A DNA stretch of 64,000 nucleotides from Spongiibacteraceae bacterium (GCA_030621845.1 JAUXHA010000001.1:1-64000); one strand, 5' to 3'; positions 47,793 through 57,185 are shown, numbered from the stretch's first letter. Notes: generated by a model not told the origin, from the sequence alone. Translations and numbers: made by a program.

Positions 47793-49574
47793 ATGACGTC
47801 TATAATTCGTTTAGTATCGGTTATTTGTTTTTCCTGCTTGCTGCTGGCCTGCAGTGTTGAGAGCGGTGGTGGTGGAACAACAGGAACCTCGAGCAACGGT
47901 TTTTTACCCGGAAATGAACCTGTTGATCCGGGCAAGCCCGCGGAGCCAGGCAAACCGGTGAATCCGTTACCTCCCGTCGCCGGTAATTGCGTAGATCCCA
48001 TCGATATTCATTCGACGATTCTCTCTAATGGTTTTGGCTTTAACCCGTCGAATACACGCAACCAGTCTTCGGCGATCAACAGCAGCAATGTGGCGGATTT
48101 GGCGCGCAAGTTTGAATACGTAAAGCCTGGCCTGATCCAATTGCGTGGCGCAGCAGCAGTTACTGAGCAGGCAATCTTTTTTACTGCGGGTAATGAGCTT
48201 ATCGCTATTGATCGAGACAGCGGTTGTCGTTATTGGGTTTACCAGGCTGCAGGTGCCGGGGAAGGCTTTACCGCTGCCGCTATTTTACTGGCAGCGATAC
48301 CCGGGCAGGACCCGGTAATTTTTGCCGGTGATTTCAACGGCTTTGTCTATGCCATCGACATGCAGTCGGGTGATTTATTATGGAAACAATTTGCCGGGAT
48401 TACTGGTGATAGCAAAAGCGAATTCAATCATTTTATTACTGGCGGAATGCAATACGATAATGGCCAACTGTTTGTGCCAGTTTCCTCTAAAGAAATTGTT
48501 AGCAACTTGCTGGATCTTGATAACCCCTGCTGTGTAACTCACGGTTTATTGGTGGCGTTTGATGCTTTGACGGGGGATAGAAACTGGACTTTTCACACCA
48601 CACACGCCGCTACAATCGCCAGCGATATTTACCGCATAGGTCCTAATGGCGCGGCAATTGATTCAACGCCAGTTATTGATCCCGCGCGCAATGCAATTTA
48701 TATCAGTACCGGAGCAAACTATACCGAGCCGGTGAGTAATCTCTCCGACGCGATTGTTTCAATTGATATGACGAATGGCGGATTAATCTGGGTTTTTCAG
48801 GCGCGTGATGATGACCAGTGGAACGCTTCATGCCATTTTCCCGATCAGCAGATTGATGTCAACGGAGAGATGCACAATATCTATGATCGCTGTCCCGACC
48901 CCGAGGGTTCGGCTTTCGGTTTTCGTGCAGCACCTATTTTGACCGATGATGGCAATGCGCTGATTGCTGGAGATAAAGGGGGCACCGTATATTCTCTCGA
49001 CCCTGATAGAGGTGATTTAAACTGGATACAAAAGGTCAGCACTGGTGGCATGCTGGGTGGTATTCATTGGGGCATGGCGGTTGATGAATGGGCTGTCTAT
49101 GTTGCGGCGACGGATTTGACCATTGCGAAAGCCAGCGCCTTTGATGATTCGGTTGAGAATAGGATAGAGCCGGTTGCGGATGCCAGGCCCGGTATTTATG
49201 CGCTGGATCTTAGAACCGGTGGCCTGGTGTGGGAGACGCATCCCACACATGAGGGACTGGGTGGCTCAGTGCCGTCACTGTACTCGGCATCCCTGTCGCT
49301 GAGTAATGATGTGCTCTTTGCCGGGTCGCTTGATGGTGTGGTAAAAGCCTTTTCGACGCTAACCGGCGCCGAGTTGTGGTCCCTGGATACTGCGATTGCT
49401 GTCACCGATGTGAATGGTGTGGAAGGCAACGGTGGCGCTATTGATTCGGTGGGCGTGGTGATTGCTGGCGATACGTTGTTGGTCAATTCCGGAGCGGGTT
49501 CGTTTGACTTGGCAGGCCAGTCCCAGGCGGGGCAGGGCGGCGTCCTATTCCTGTTATCCTTGCCGGAAATTTAA
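47793..49574 (+). CDS. PQQ-type beta-propeller lipoprotein (polyvinyl-alcohol-dehydrogenase-like)
   Basis: This 593-residue protein has a lipoprotein signal (LLLACSVESG, lipobox LLAC) and a Gly/Pro linker with PGKP repeats (about 35-62). Its beta propeller shows seven tryptophan-docking motifs, such as AIDMQSGDLLW, AFDALTGDRNW, SIDMTNGGLIW and ALDLRTGGLVW. The segment DDQWNASCHFPDQQ and a vicinal Cys pair (NPCCVTHG) resemble PQQ-dependent alcohol dehydrogenases of the polyvinyl-alcohol type, but I see no heme CxxCH. It is probably periplasmic and membrane-tethered. Cofactor binding is inferred. Confidence 0.8.
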   Translation: MTSIIRLVSVICFSCLLLACSVESGGGGTTGTSSNGFLPGNEPVDPGKPAEPGKPVNPLPPVAGNCVDPIDIHSTILSNGFGFNPSNTRNQSSAINSSNVADLARKFEYVKPGLIQLRGAAAVTEQAIFFTAGNELIAIDRDSGCRYWVYQAAGAGEGFTAAAILLAAIPGQDPVIFAGDFNGFVYAIDMQSGDLLWKQFAGITGDSKSEFNHFITGGMQYDNGQLFVPVSSKEIVSNLLDLDNPCCVTHGLLVAFDALTGDRNWTFHTTHAATIASDIYRIGPNGAAIDSTPVIDPARNAIYISTGANYTEPVSNLSDAIVSIDMTNGGLIWVFQARDDDQWNASCHFPDQQIDVNGEMHNIYDRCPDPEGSAFGFRAAPILTDDGNALIAGDKGGTVYSLDPDRGDLNWIQKVSTGGMLGGIHWGMAVDEWAVYVAATDLTIAKASAFDDSVENRIEPVADARPGIYALDLRTGGLVWETHPTHEGLGGSVPSLYSASLSLSNDVLFAGSLDGVVKAFSTLTGAELWSLDTAIAVTDVNGVEGNGGAIDSVGVVIAGDTLLVNSGAGSFDLAGQSQAGQGGVLFLLSLPEI

Positions 49575-49742
49575 CATAGATTCATCAATGGCTGCTTGAA
49601 CGGTGAGCCGCTGAAAAGTTTTTTTCTCCTGTTCTTCGATACAAAAATGACGGTCTTGTAAAATAATAGCCGAGGGGGTTAAATGAGAACCCTTTACTAC
49701 GGCCCCTTTTCTGTTGTGTGGATTAAACTGGAGAAAATCGTC

Positions 49743-51500
49743 ATGCCCTGGTTACGCTTTTTCGCCTGTACGGTTGTTAGCCTGGTCGCGTTGGTTTCCT
49801 ATACCCATGCAGCAAGTGTTCAGGGGCTGGTGCGTGATAGCAGCGGCGAAGCCATTGCTCATGCCATGGTCACTTTTCGTCATACCGGGCTTGGTAAATC
49901 GATAACAGTTTACAGTGACGACAGCGGCCATTACCAGCTTGAACTTAAAGACAGTGGTGACTATTCTTTGCGCGCCCGTCGTATCGGTTTTAATACGGTG
50001 ATGGAGACCGCTATTAGTATTACCCGGCAGTCGTTGTTGGATAAATCCATTACGCTTAAACCGGTACCCAAAAGCCAGTGGGTGTATGAGCTCCCCGCCA
50101 GCGACTGGTTTGCGCGCGCTGAATTTTCATCCCCTGAATTGCGTGGTCAGTTCGCCATTCAGTGTGCCATGTGTCACCAGCAAGGCAGTAGCACTACACG
50201 GCTAGCCCGCAGTGATGAGGAGTGGCATAAGCTCTTTAATATGATGGGTGAGTACGGTGCGGTGATGAGCCAGGCTTTGTATGACGAGGCGCCTGGCGTG
50301 CTGAACAGAGCCTATGACTTTGCCAACATCGATCTGGCTACTTTTCCCGATACGCCACTGGCTAAATACAGTGGCGAGGTAATAGTTACCGAATGGGAGA
50401 TCGGCGATGCCACGGCCTTTCTGCATGATATGGTGGTTGGGCCCAAGGGCATCATTTACAGCGTCGATTGGATTAACGATAAACTTTATGGATTGAATCC
50501 CGATACTAATGAGATCCATGAGTGGCCGGTTCCCATCGGCGATTTGCCGCCAGGTGGAATCCTTGGCGCTTTGTCAGAGCGTGGTCGTCGCTACCTGCAT
50601 CATACGCCCACGGTAGCGCCACACAGTTTACAGCTTGGACCTGATAATAAGATTTGGATGACGCTTTCCGTTGGTAAGGGCCTGGCCAGCTTTGACCCCG
50701 AGAGCGAAAAATTTACTACATTCGATCATCCCGACCGGGTGAAATACCCGCATACGTTGCGCTTTGATAACGAGGGCAACGTCTGGTATACGGTCTCGAT
50801 GACCAATCATCTGGCAAAATTCAATCTCGAAAATCAACAGTTCACTATTTATGATTTGCCGACACGAAATTTCACCCAATGGGCACTGGCTCGAAGTATG
50901 GGCATGTTGATTTGGGCCAGTAATACCTTTGGCTTTAAGCCGCAGGCGGTGGTTGCCGATCCGGAGATGAGCCCGGTACCCTATGGCATCGATATTACGC
51001 CGGATGGAAGGGTCTGGTTTAGCCAGTTTAATAGTCGTCGTATCGGCAACATTGACCCTGTTACAGAAGTTATCAGCATGGTGGATACGCCTTTTTTGGG
51101 GCCTCGTCGATTACGGGCCGACAGTCAGGGCCAGTTGTGGATACCGTCTTATAATAGTGGTGCGTTTTATCGCTACAGACCCAGTGATAACAATTTCAAG
51201 GAATACCATATACCCACAGGCGCAGGCGATATGGTATATGCGCTGGCCATTGACCCGCGCGATGACAGTGTGTGGCTATGTGGCACTAATTCCGACAGCA
51301 TGATTCACTTTCAACCGGCCAGCGAAAGTTTTGAGGTTTTCCAACTGCCGACACGGGTGAGCTTTACTCGCGAACTGGAAGTGGATGAGCAGGGTAATGT
51401 GTGGACCAGTATCTCCAATATGCCTTTTTATCAAGTTGAGGGTATGCGCGGTAAATTACTTCGCCTGTCTTTTCCCGATGCGGCGTCAGCGCCAAATTAA
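49743..51500 (+). CDS. Streptogramin-lyase-like propeller with CarboxypepD domain and heme c motif
   Basis: From the ATG at 49743 (GGAG nine bases upstream) the protein has 585 residues. It has a signal peptide ending near YTHAA, a carboxypeptidase-type regulatory beta-sandwich (about 25-105: VQGLVRDSSGEAIAHAMV), a CxxCH heme c site (QCAMCHQQ, about C140-H144) and a seven-blade propeller of Vgb/NHL type (repeats like PHTLRFDNEGNVWYTVS and PYGIDITPDGRVWFSQF). The heme site suggests electron transfer rather than antibiotic lysis. It follows the PQQ-type lipoprotein and ends 10 bases before a MITE-like element. Confidence 0.82.
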   Translation: MPWLRFFACTVVSLVALVSYTHAASVQGLVRDSSGEAIAHAMVTFRHTGLGKSITVYSDDSGHYQLELKDSGDYSLRARRIGFNTVMETAISITRQSLLDKSITLKPVPKSQWVYELPASDWFARAEFSSPELRGQFAIQCAMCHQQGSSTTRLARSDEEWHKLFNMMGEYGAVMSQALYDEAPGVLNRAYDFANIDLATFPDTPLAKYSGEVIVTEWEIGDATAFLHDMVVGPKGIIYSVDWINDKLYGLNPDTNEIHEWPVPIGDLPPGGILGALSERGRRYLHHTPTVAPHSLQLGPDNKIWMTLSVGKGLASFDPESEKFTTFDHPDRVKYPHTLRFDNEGNVWYTVSMTNHLAKFNLENQQFTIYDLPTRNFTQWALARSMGMLIWASNTFGFKPQAVVADPEMSPVPYGIDITPDGRVWFSQFNSRRIGNIDPVTEVISMVDTPFLGPRRLRADSQGQLWIPSYNSGAFYRYRPSDNNFKEYHIPTGAGDMVYALAIDPRDDSVWLCGTNSDSMIHFQPASESFEVFQLPTRVSFTRELEVDEQGNVWTSISNMPFYQVEGMRGKLLRLSFPDAASAPN

Positions 51501-51509
51501 CAGCTATAT

Positions 51510-51611
51510 CCTGGGCACCTCTGAATAATGGCAAACGCAGCAGCTGTGCCCTTCTGGTCACGCCCTTCGGAGCCTCCAGAGAGTATTTGCCATTATTCAG
51601 AGGTGCGCTAG
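51510..51611. mobile_element. 102-bp MITE-like element with 21-bp perfect inverted arms
   Basis: The left arm at 51515-51535 reads GCACCTCTGAATAATGGCAA plus A and is the exact reverse complement of 51586-51606. The outer edges are CCTGGG and GCGCTAG, and the interior is about 50 bases with no frame. Relatives of the arm occur at 6005-6029 and 42805-42829. Small size, inverted ends and lack of a gene fit a non-autonomous element. CTAG at the ends of two copies suggests a 4-bp target. It lies just after a stop codon and would form a strong RNA hairpin. Confidence 0.75.
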
Positions 51612-51678
51612 CTATGAGGGTGGCTCAGCCAGGGTTAATAATGTGCTGGAACTTGTTTTGTTTTGATCAGGAATAAAT

Positions 51679-52266
51679 ATGCTTATCGTAAAAATAAATA
51701 AATTCATTGTTTTTCCCTTTTTGCTACTGGGCCTGTTGGCGGCTTGCGACAACGAGCCAGTATCCGATCAGGCCATACAATCTGTTTCCGGACACAGCGA
51801 TGTTTCGGGTGTTAAATTGGAAGTGGGTAAACCGGCGCCAAATTTCACGCTGGCATCGATGGATGGGCGTAAAGTCGAGCTATCGCAATTACACGGTCGC
51901 GGTGTGTTATTGATTTTTTATCGGGGTTATTGGTGCCCGTTCTGTATTGGTCACCTGGATGACATCCAGAGCTTGCTGCCAGAGCTGGCAAAAAAAGATA
52001 TACAGGTCATCGCGATCAGCCCGGATGATCCTGATGATTTAAAAACTATGGCCAATCGGCTGGACAACCCCTATTGGTTTTTGTCAGATCCTGACCTGGC
52101 GGTCATAGAGCGCTATGGTATCCGCAAAGACGAGGAACTTCCCCATCCGGCTGTTGTATTGATTGATAAGGCGGGTGTGGTGCAATGGTTTTATGTGGGT
52201 GAAAATTATAAAGAGCGTCCCAGTGCTTCACAGATCAGGGCGGTAATAGAACGATTAAAATGGTAA
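51679..52266 (+). CDS. Peroxiredoxin-like lipoprotein (AhpC/TSA fold)
   Basis: This 195-residue protein has a lipoprotein signal (FLLLGLLAACDNEP, lipobox LAAC) and a thioredoxin-fold AhpC/TSA domain from about 55. The active site is LIFYRGYWCPFCIGHL, with two cysteines spaced CPFC. The family reduces peroxides with thiol donors; a membrane-tethered periplasmic form is less common than cytosolic Bcp. It stands alone between the MITE-like element and a sulfotransferase gene. Confidence 0.85.
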   Translation: MLIVKINKFIVFPFLLLGLLAACDNEPVSDQAIQSVSGHSDVSGVKLEVGKPAPNFTLASMDGRKVELSQLHGRGVLLIFYRGYWCPFCIGHLDDIQSLLPELAKKDIQVIAISPDDPDDLKTMANRLDNPYWFLSDPDLAVIERYGIRKDEELPHPAVVLIDKAGVVQWFYVGENYKERPSASQIRAVIERLKW

Positions 52267-52328
52267 GCGGTCGAAGTATCGACGCTAAGGCTAGATTTTA
52301 ATCGCGAGTTAAAACATCAGGAGGTGGA

Positions 52329-53426
52329 ATGTTAATTATCGCTGTGCTGAGCGTTTTTATCGTGTTAATTCTATACGCGGTGTATTTCACTAAATTTATG
52401 CGCTGGCAAAAAGAGCAGACTCAGGGTGACGCTTTCTTTGCGCGCCCACTGGAACAGCGACGAGCACTAAAGAAGCGAATTAAACGCCAGGCGCCATTGC
52501 TGCTTCCGGTATTTAAGTTAATGGCTATTCTTAAGCCGTTCAAGATGCCGCCACTTTTTTTTTATAAAGGTGTGGCCGGCCCTGCCGCGGTGGCTTCTAA
52601 AAAATCTTTCCAGGCCGCCGGCGATTATAAGGCCAGCGCCGAGGATATCTTTATTGCCACACAAATGAAGTGCGGCACTACCTGGATGCAGCAAATTGTC
52701 TTTGAGATTTTACATAAGGGTGAGGGAGATCTTTCCGACCAGGGCTATGGTCATATGTACGCCCTGAGCCCATGGATTGAAACCAGTCCCAGGGGCAGTG
52801 TATCACTGGAGCAGGCGCCCCTTGTCAGCGAATATAAAAAACGGCTTATCAAAACACATTTACCGACAGCTTTGTGTCCCTATAGTGAGCGGGCGAAATA
52901 TATTTACGTTACGCGTCACCCTGTCAGTTGCTACGCTTCCATGGCGGATTTCATGGAGTTCCTCATCGGGCCGTTGGCACCGAAGCGTGAATACTTACTG
53001 AACTGGTTTTGCAGTGATAGTTTTTTTTGGCTTAACTGGGCTAAAAATGTTGAGGGCTGGTGGCAATGGTCCCAGCAATACAAAAACGTTAAATTTATTC
53101 ACTTTGAAAAATTGAAAGACGACCCCGGTAAACTGATTGATGAAATAGCAGGTTTTCTCGCTGTACCACTGACGGCAGAACAGCGGGAAAAAGTTATATT
53201 TAAAACGAGCTTTCAGTATATGAAAGACATGGAAGAATATTTTGAAATGGCCGCACCGAGTATTTTTTCCATGAGCAGTAGAAAGCGCTTTATGCAAAGT
53301 GGGAAAATCCGGCGACACAAGGACGTCAGTGAGCAGGATCGTCAGCGGATTAATGCCTATATGGCGACTGAATTAAAAGACAGCGATTACCCGCTGGAAC
53401 AGTTCTATCCGGATGTACGGGCTTGA
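52329..53426 (+). CDS. Sulfotransferase domain protein, membrane-anchored
   Basis: The family moves a sulfuryl group from PAPS to an alcohol or amine. The 365 residues start with a hydrophobic helix (LIIAVLSVFIVLILYAVYF), so the enzyme is probably tethered, then the sulfotransferase fold with the PAPS loop IATQMKCGTTWMQQIVFE (about 116-133), KTHLP, and YVTRHPVSCYASMADF for the 3'-phosphate. The acceptor is unknown; a lipid or sterol is possible given the location near a Rieske steroid-type oxygenase. AGGAGG precedes the start. Confidence 0.88.
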   Translation: MLIIAVLSVFIVLILYAVYFTKFMRWQKEQTQGDAFFARPLEQRRALKKRIKRQAPLLLPVFKLMAILKPFKMPPLFFYKGVAGPAAVASKKSFQAAGDYKASAEDIFIATQMKCGTTWMQQIVFEILHKGEGDLSDQGYGHMYALSPWIETSPRGSVSLEQAPLVSEYKKRLIKTHLPTALCPYSERAKYIYVTRHPVSCYASMADFMEFLIGPLAPKREYLLNWFCSDSFFWLNWAKNVEGWWQWSQQYKNVKFIHFEKLKDDPGKLIDEIAGFLAVPLTAEQREKVIFKTSFQYMKDMEEYFEMAAPSIFSMSSRKRFMQSGKIRRHKDVSEQDRQRINAYMATELKDSDYPLEQFYPDVRA

Positions 53427-53592
53427 GTTGTTCAGGCGGGCCTGGAAATGGCGAATAACTTGACAAGAAGCTGTCGTTATCAATTATGCTGCTAATCAGT
53501 TTGCTGCTAAAACTATTTCATTCTAATAAGACCTGGCCTGAAGGCATATACTAGGGGTAACTTTATTATGTGTTTATGCAGGAGCAGGTAAT

Positions 53593-54354
53593 ATGAGTAC
53601 AGTCAGCCATCACGCACCGGCGTACCCTATTCGAAATGTCCCCCTGACCAGGCCTTTTATCTGGATAGCCAGAGCCTGGGGCGACTTGTTACATCATCGC
53701 CTTGCCAGCCTGGCTTACGGCGTGATGATATCTTCACTGGGATTTTTTATCCTGGCTTATGAGCGACACCCTGTCTATGTCGCTGCGGCCATTTCAGGTT
53801 TTTTGTTAGTCGGGCCGATTCTGGCAGCCGGCTTATGTGAGCTGTCCCGTTGCAGCGACCTTAATGAAAAAACAGACTTTGATACTTCCCTGAAGGCGTT
53901 ACGACGAAATCATGATAGCCTGCTGGGCCTTGCCAATCGCTTACTGGTAATCAGCATGACCTGGTTTGCTTTTTCCTATTTGCTGATGCAGAGCGTACTG
54001 CCGACTGTGACGCCGGGTATTGAGCAAACGGTTTGGGGCGATGTCATGCGTCATTTGAGCGAAAGACAAATCGCGTCCTATTTGCTTTCTGGCGGTATTC
54101 TCGCGGCCATCGTTTTTGCCCTTTCGGTTGTTACCGTGCCGATGATTATTGACCGGCATGTGGATGCCAACACGGCAATACGTACCAGCTTGCGGATCTT
54201 TTTTAAAGATTTACCGGTGATGATGGTTTGGGGTGCTTTGGTGGTGGTATTAGTCGCTGTTGGTTTTGCAACTTTCTTAATCGGTATGGTAGTGATTTTT
54301 CCGTTGCTGGGTCATGCCACCTGGTATGCCTATCGTGATTTGGTAAGGCAATAA
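53593..54354 (+). CDS. DUF2189 integral membrane protein
   Basis: This 253-residue protein has about six membrane helices. The start (VPLTRPFIWIARAWGDLLHH) and the SGFLLVGPILAAGLCELSRC segment are typical of DUF2189, often annotated as a cytochrome c oxidase subunit I-like membrane protein. The function is unknown. A GGAG site eight bases before the ATG fixes the start. The stop is followed by a short A-run/T-run hairpin near 54355-54376 that could be a weak terminator. Confidence 0.85.
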   Translation: MSTVSHHAPAYPIRNVPLTRPFIWIARAWGDLLHHRLASLAYGVMISSLGFFILAYERHPVYVAAAISGFLLVGPILAAGLCELSRCSDLNEKTDFDTSLKALRRNHDSLLGLANRLLVISMTWFAFSYLLMQSVLPTVTPGIEQTVWGDVMRHLSERQIASYLLSGGILAAIVFALSVVTVPMIIDRHVDANTAIRTSLRIFFKDLPVMMVWGALVVVLVAVGFATFLIGMVVIFPLLGHATWYAYRDLVRQ

Positions 54355-54439
54355 AAAAACAAGCGGGCTTTTTTCTGATCGATTTTAAGGCCTGTAGCGA
54401 ATGGGCGATGCCGGGTCGCCCAACTGTTTTGAGCGGGCG

Positions 54440-55483
54440 TTAGTTTTTATGGTAAACCTTGCGTTCTTTCAGTGACGCCGCCACCTGATCAGTCGGTAAC
54501 AGGAATTGTTGGTACCACTGGCGCAGGCGAGTCAATGGGCCATCGCCATCACAGAGGATGGGGTTATCAATAGTCACCTTATCCTTCCAGATAGCCAGGT
54601 CGGCAAATACACCCTCACTATTTTCATCGATTTGCTGATTGACGAATTCAATCTGGGCAACAATATTGCCCTCCATTCCGGGCGGAACAGGGTATTTGAA
54701 ACCGGCCAGGAATTCAAAGCTTTCCAGGCTGGTTGGTACGTTCATCACCAGTGACATGAAGCGCGTATTGATGCCGATATCCATGTCTATCTGCATGCTG
54801 TGGATCATATAGCCTGGCCCATAATAGGTGGCTTTGGATTCCATGGTGCCGGTGGGTGAACGGCCATTCATTAGCTGGGTATAGGTGTGACCCTCACTGA
54901 TGTTGGTAAACAGGGTGATTTCCTCGGTGCCGTGCACTGGGCCGAAGTGGGCTTTGTCGGCCATGTTGTCGATCAGCTCGCGACAATTACTGGCAACCGT
55001 TGCGCGGCGGATAACCCAGGGTGTCCAGCCATCTTCAAACACCTCATCATTACGGGGAATAACTTGTTCCTCGATGGGTGGCCCACCATCGGGGTCGTGC
55101 CAGACATAGACCAACTGGTTTTCTTCCATCACCGACCAGGATTTTATTCGCGCCTTGTCGGGAATTTTTTTTGCATAGGGGATGTCATTACAAAAGCCAT
55201 CCGAGCCCCAGCTCCAGCCGTGAAAAGGGCAAATGACCGAATCCCCCATCACCATGCTGCCTTCACCCGCCAGATTGGCGCCCATGTGTGGGCAGTAGGC
55301 GTCAAGAATATGTACCTGGCCGCTAACCTGCCCCCGGTAGGCGACCAGTGAGCTGCCGAAGTAATCCAGTTTTACTGGCACGCTGGAAAACTCGTAATCA
55401 GTGCCGATACAGAACCATCCCCTGGGATAGCGATCGGGCAATATTCCTTCAATAACATAGGGGGCGGGTAGGGGCTTGTTCAT
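54440..55483 (-). CDS. Rieske non-heme iron oxygenase, 3-ketosteroid 9-alpha-hydroxylase (KshA)-like
   Basis: This 347-residue oxygenase component hydroxylates a hydrophobic ring substrate using electrons from a partner reductase. The Rieske [2Fe-2S] ligands are in AYCPHMGANLAGEG and CPFHGWSWG (about 60-95). The mononuclear iron triad begins in DNMADKAHFGPVHG (about 171-184), close to KshA and cholesterol 7-desaturase-type enzymes. The likely substrates are steroids or other polycyclic lipids. No reductase or steroid catabolic cluster is adjacent. Confidence 0.87.
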   Translation of the reverse strand: MNKPLPAPYVIEGILPDRYPRGWFCIGTDYEFSSVPVKLDYFGSSLVAYRGQVSGQVHILDAYCPHMGANLAGEGSMVMGDSVICPFHGWSWGSDGFCNDIPYAKKIPDKARIKSWSVMEENQLVYVWHDPDGGPPIEEQVIPRNDEVFEDGWTPWVIRRATVASNCRELIDNMADKAHFGPVHGTEEITLFTNISEGHTYTQLMNGRSPTGTMESKATYYGPGYMIHSMQIDMDIGINTRFMSLVMNVPTSLESFEFLAGFKYPVPPGMEGNIVAQIEFVNQQIDENSEGVFADLAIWKDKVTIDNPILCDGDGPLTRLRQWYQQFLLPTDQVAASLKERKVYHKN

Positions 55484-55676
55484 GGTTTGCTCCTTGCAGG
55501 GTGGTTGTTGGCAGGGCGATGTCTTAACTATACGTTTAATGCCTTATATACCGCCATTAAATTTTTGTTAACTGTGCAGCTGATGACGTGCATCAACAGC
55601 AGGCAGAGGCCGTGACAAGCGATGATCTTTCGTACTACTATCGGTTATTATCGATCTTATTAACCACATTGTTACG

Positions 55677-57140
55677 GTGAGCTGTTTGCAAAAAATATCA
55701 CGCTTGTTAATTATAGCGCTCCTACTGCAGAATTTTCTGTTGGTATCCGGTAGTTATGCTCAGGATCCAGACGATAGTTTGCCGGAATTTGGTGGCGGCT
55801 ATGTTACTTCGCTGGGGCAGGAATATTTTTTGGGTAGGATCTGGCTAATGTCATTTCGACGGCAGGCGCCAGTTTTTACTGATCCAATTATGCAGGACTA
55901 TGTCGAAAGTTTGATTTATCGCCTGGCCGCTGTCAGTGAATTAAAAGACCGTCGATTAGAGCTGGTGATGGTCGATGATTCGAGTATCAATGCCTTTGCC
56001 GTTCCCGGTGGCGTTGTTGGTGTTAACACCGGGCTGATTAATAAGGCCGTAACAGAGGCGCAGTTTTCCTCGGTACTAACGCACGAATTAGCCCACGTGA
56101 GCCAGCGGCATTTTGCTCGGGGTATTGAAGCACAAAAGCAGGCGTCGATGACGGCCATGGCGGGGTTGCTGGCGGGTGTGTTGGTTGCAGTGGCCGGCGG
56201 GGGGGCTGAAGGTGCGGTAGCGGCTATAGCCGGTAGCCAGGCCGCCGCGATGCAGGGACAACTACGTTACAGTCGCCACAATGAGCAGGAAGCTGATCGC
56301 ATCGGTATAAAAACCCTGGCGCGTGCTGATATGGACCCCCAGGGTGCGGAGCAAATGTTTAAAATTATGCAGGAGGCCTCCCGCGGTTATGGCGGCAAGC
56401 CGCCTGAATTTTTATTGACACACCCGCTGACAGAAACACGAATTGCCGATGCGCGTAATCGAGCAATGGAATACCCGCGCCGGGTTTATGAAGAAAACTT
56501 GATGTACCAGTTGATGCGGGTTCGGGTCGCATTGAGTTATATCGAGGACAAGGATGAGGCCGTTGCCCAGTTTAGGAAAAAATTATCCCAGGGTGGCCTG
56601 AACGCCGAGCCGCATCAATACGGCCTGGTGCTGGCATTAACCCGGCAAGGAAATACAGCGGAAGCAAAAAAATTATTAGCCCCACTGCGCTCGTACACAC
56701 CGAGCAATATGGTTTATGGCATTGCCGAGGCGGAGCTATTGATGGCCGCGGGAAAATACGATAAAGCGCTGGAATTGCTCAATCGTGGTATGGATCTGGT
56801 GCCGGGAAATTACCCAATTACAATGGCGCTGGCCAATGCCTATATAAAAATGGATGATTATTTTAAAGCCGCAGCGGTACTTGAGAAACAGGCGGAACTT
56901 AGGCCGACCGACCCCGCTGTCTGGTATTTACTCGCCGAGACCCAGGGTAAGGCGGGCAATATACTCGGCGTTCATCGAGCCCGCGCTGAATATTTTCTGT
57001 TAAATGGCCTTCCCGGCAAAGCCCGGCAACAACTGGCTTTCGCCTTACAAATGGAGGGTATTGATAACTTGACCACGATACGGATAACTGAGCGAATGAA
57101 GCAGATGGAGCAGATGGAAAAGATGCTGCGGGGGTTTTAA
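55677..57140 (+). CDS. BepA-type M48 metalloprotease with TPR repeats
   Basis: BepA is a periplasmic protease/chaperone that helps assemble or remove outer-membrane proteins such as LptD. The 487 residues have a signal peptide ending near SGSYAQ, the M48 zinc motif HELAHVSQRH (H136, E137, H140) and a third ligand in NEQEADRIG. Four or so TPR units follow from about 310 (for example YDKALELLNRGMDLVPGNYP). The start is GTG (55677); a TTG at 55686 is another choice. Confidence 0.9.
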   Translation: MSCLQKISRLLIIALLLQNFLLVSGSYAQDPDDSLPEFGGGYVTSLGQEYFLGRIWLMSFRRQAPVFTDPIMQDYVESLIYRLAAVSELKDRRLELVMVDDSSINAFAVPGGVVGVNTGLINKAVTEAQFSSVLTHELAHVSQRHFARGIEAQKQASMTAMAGLLAGVLVAVAGGGAEGAVAAIAGSQAAAMQGQLRYSRHNEQEADRIGIKTLARADMDPQGAEQMFKIMQEASRGYGGKPPEFLLTHPLTETRIADARNRAMEYPRRVYEENLMYQLMRVRVALSYIEDKDEAVAQFRKKLSQGGLNAEPHQYGLVLALTRQGNTAEAKKLLAPLRSYTPSNMVYGIAEAELLMAAGKYDKALELLNRGMDLVPGNYPITMALANAYIKMDDYFKAAAVLEKQAELRPTDPAVWYLLAETQGKAGNILGVHRARAEYFLLNGLPGKARQQLAFALQMEGIDNLTTIRITERMKQMEQMEKMLRGF

Positions 57141-57185
57141 GCCTGGCATGAAAACGATGGCCTAATCAATCAAGCAGGGACTTCC

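Noticed and set aside
47759-48001. A minus-strand frame with collagen-like Gly-Leu-Pro-Gly repeats
   Set aside because: It is the reverse complement of the Gly/Pro (PGKP) linker of the PQQ-type lipoprotein. It has no independent start context or other support.
54355-54376. A-run and T-run around AAGCGGGCTT after the DUF2189 gene as a terminator
   Set aside because: The GC stem is only about three pairs with a four-base loop; it is too weak to list as a feature with confidence.
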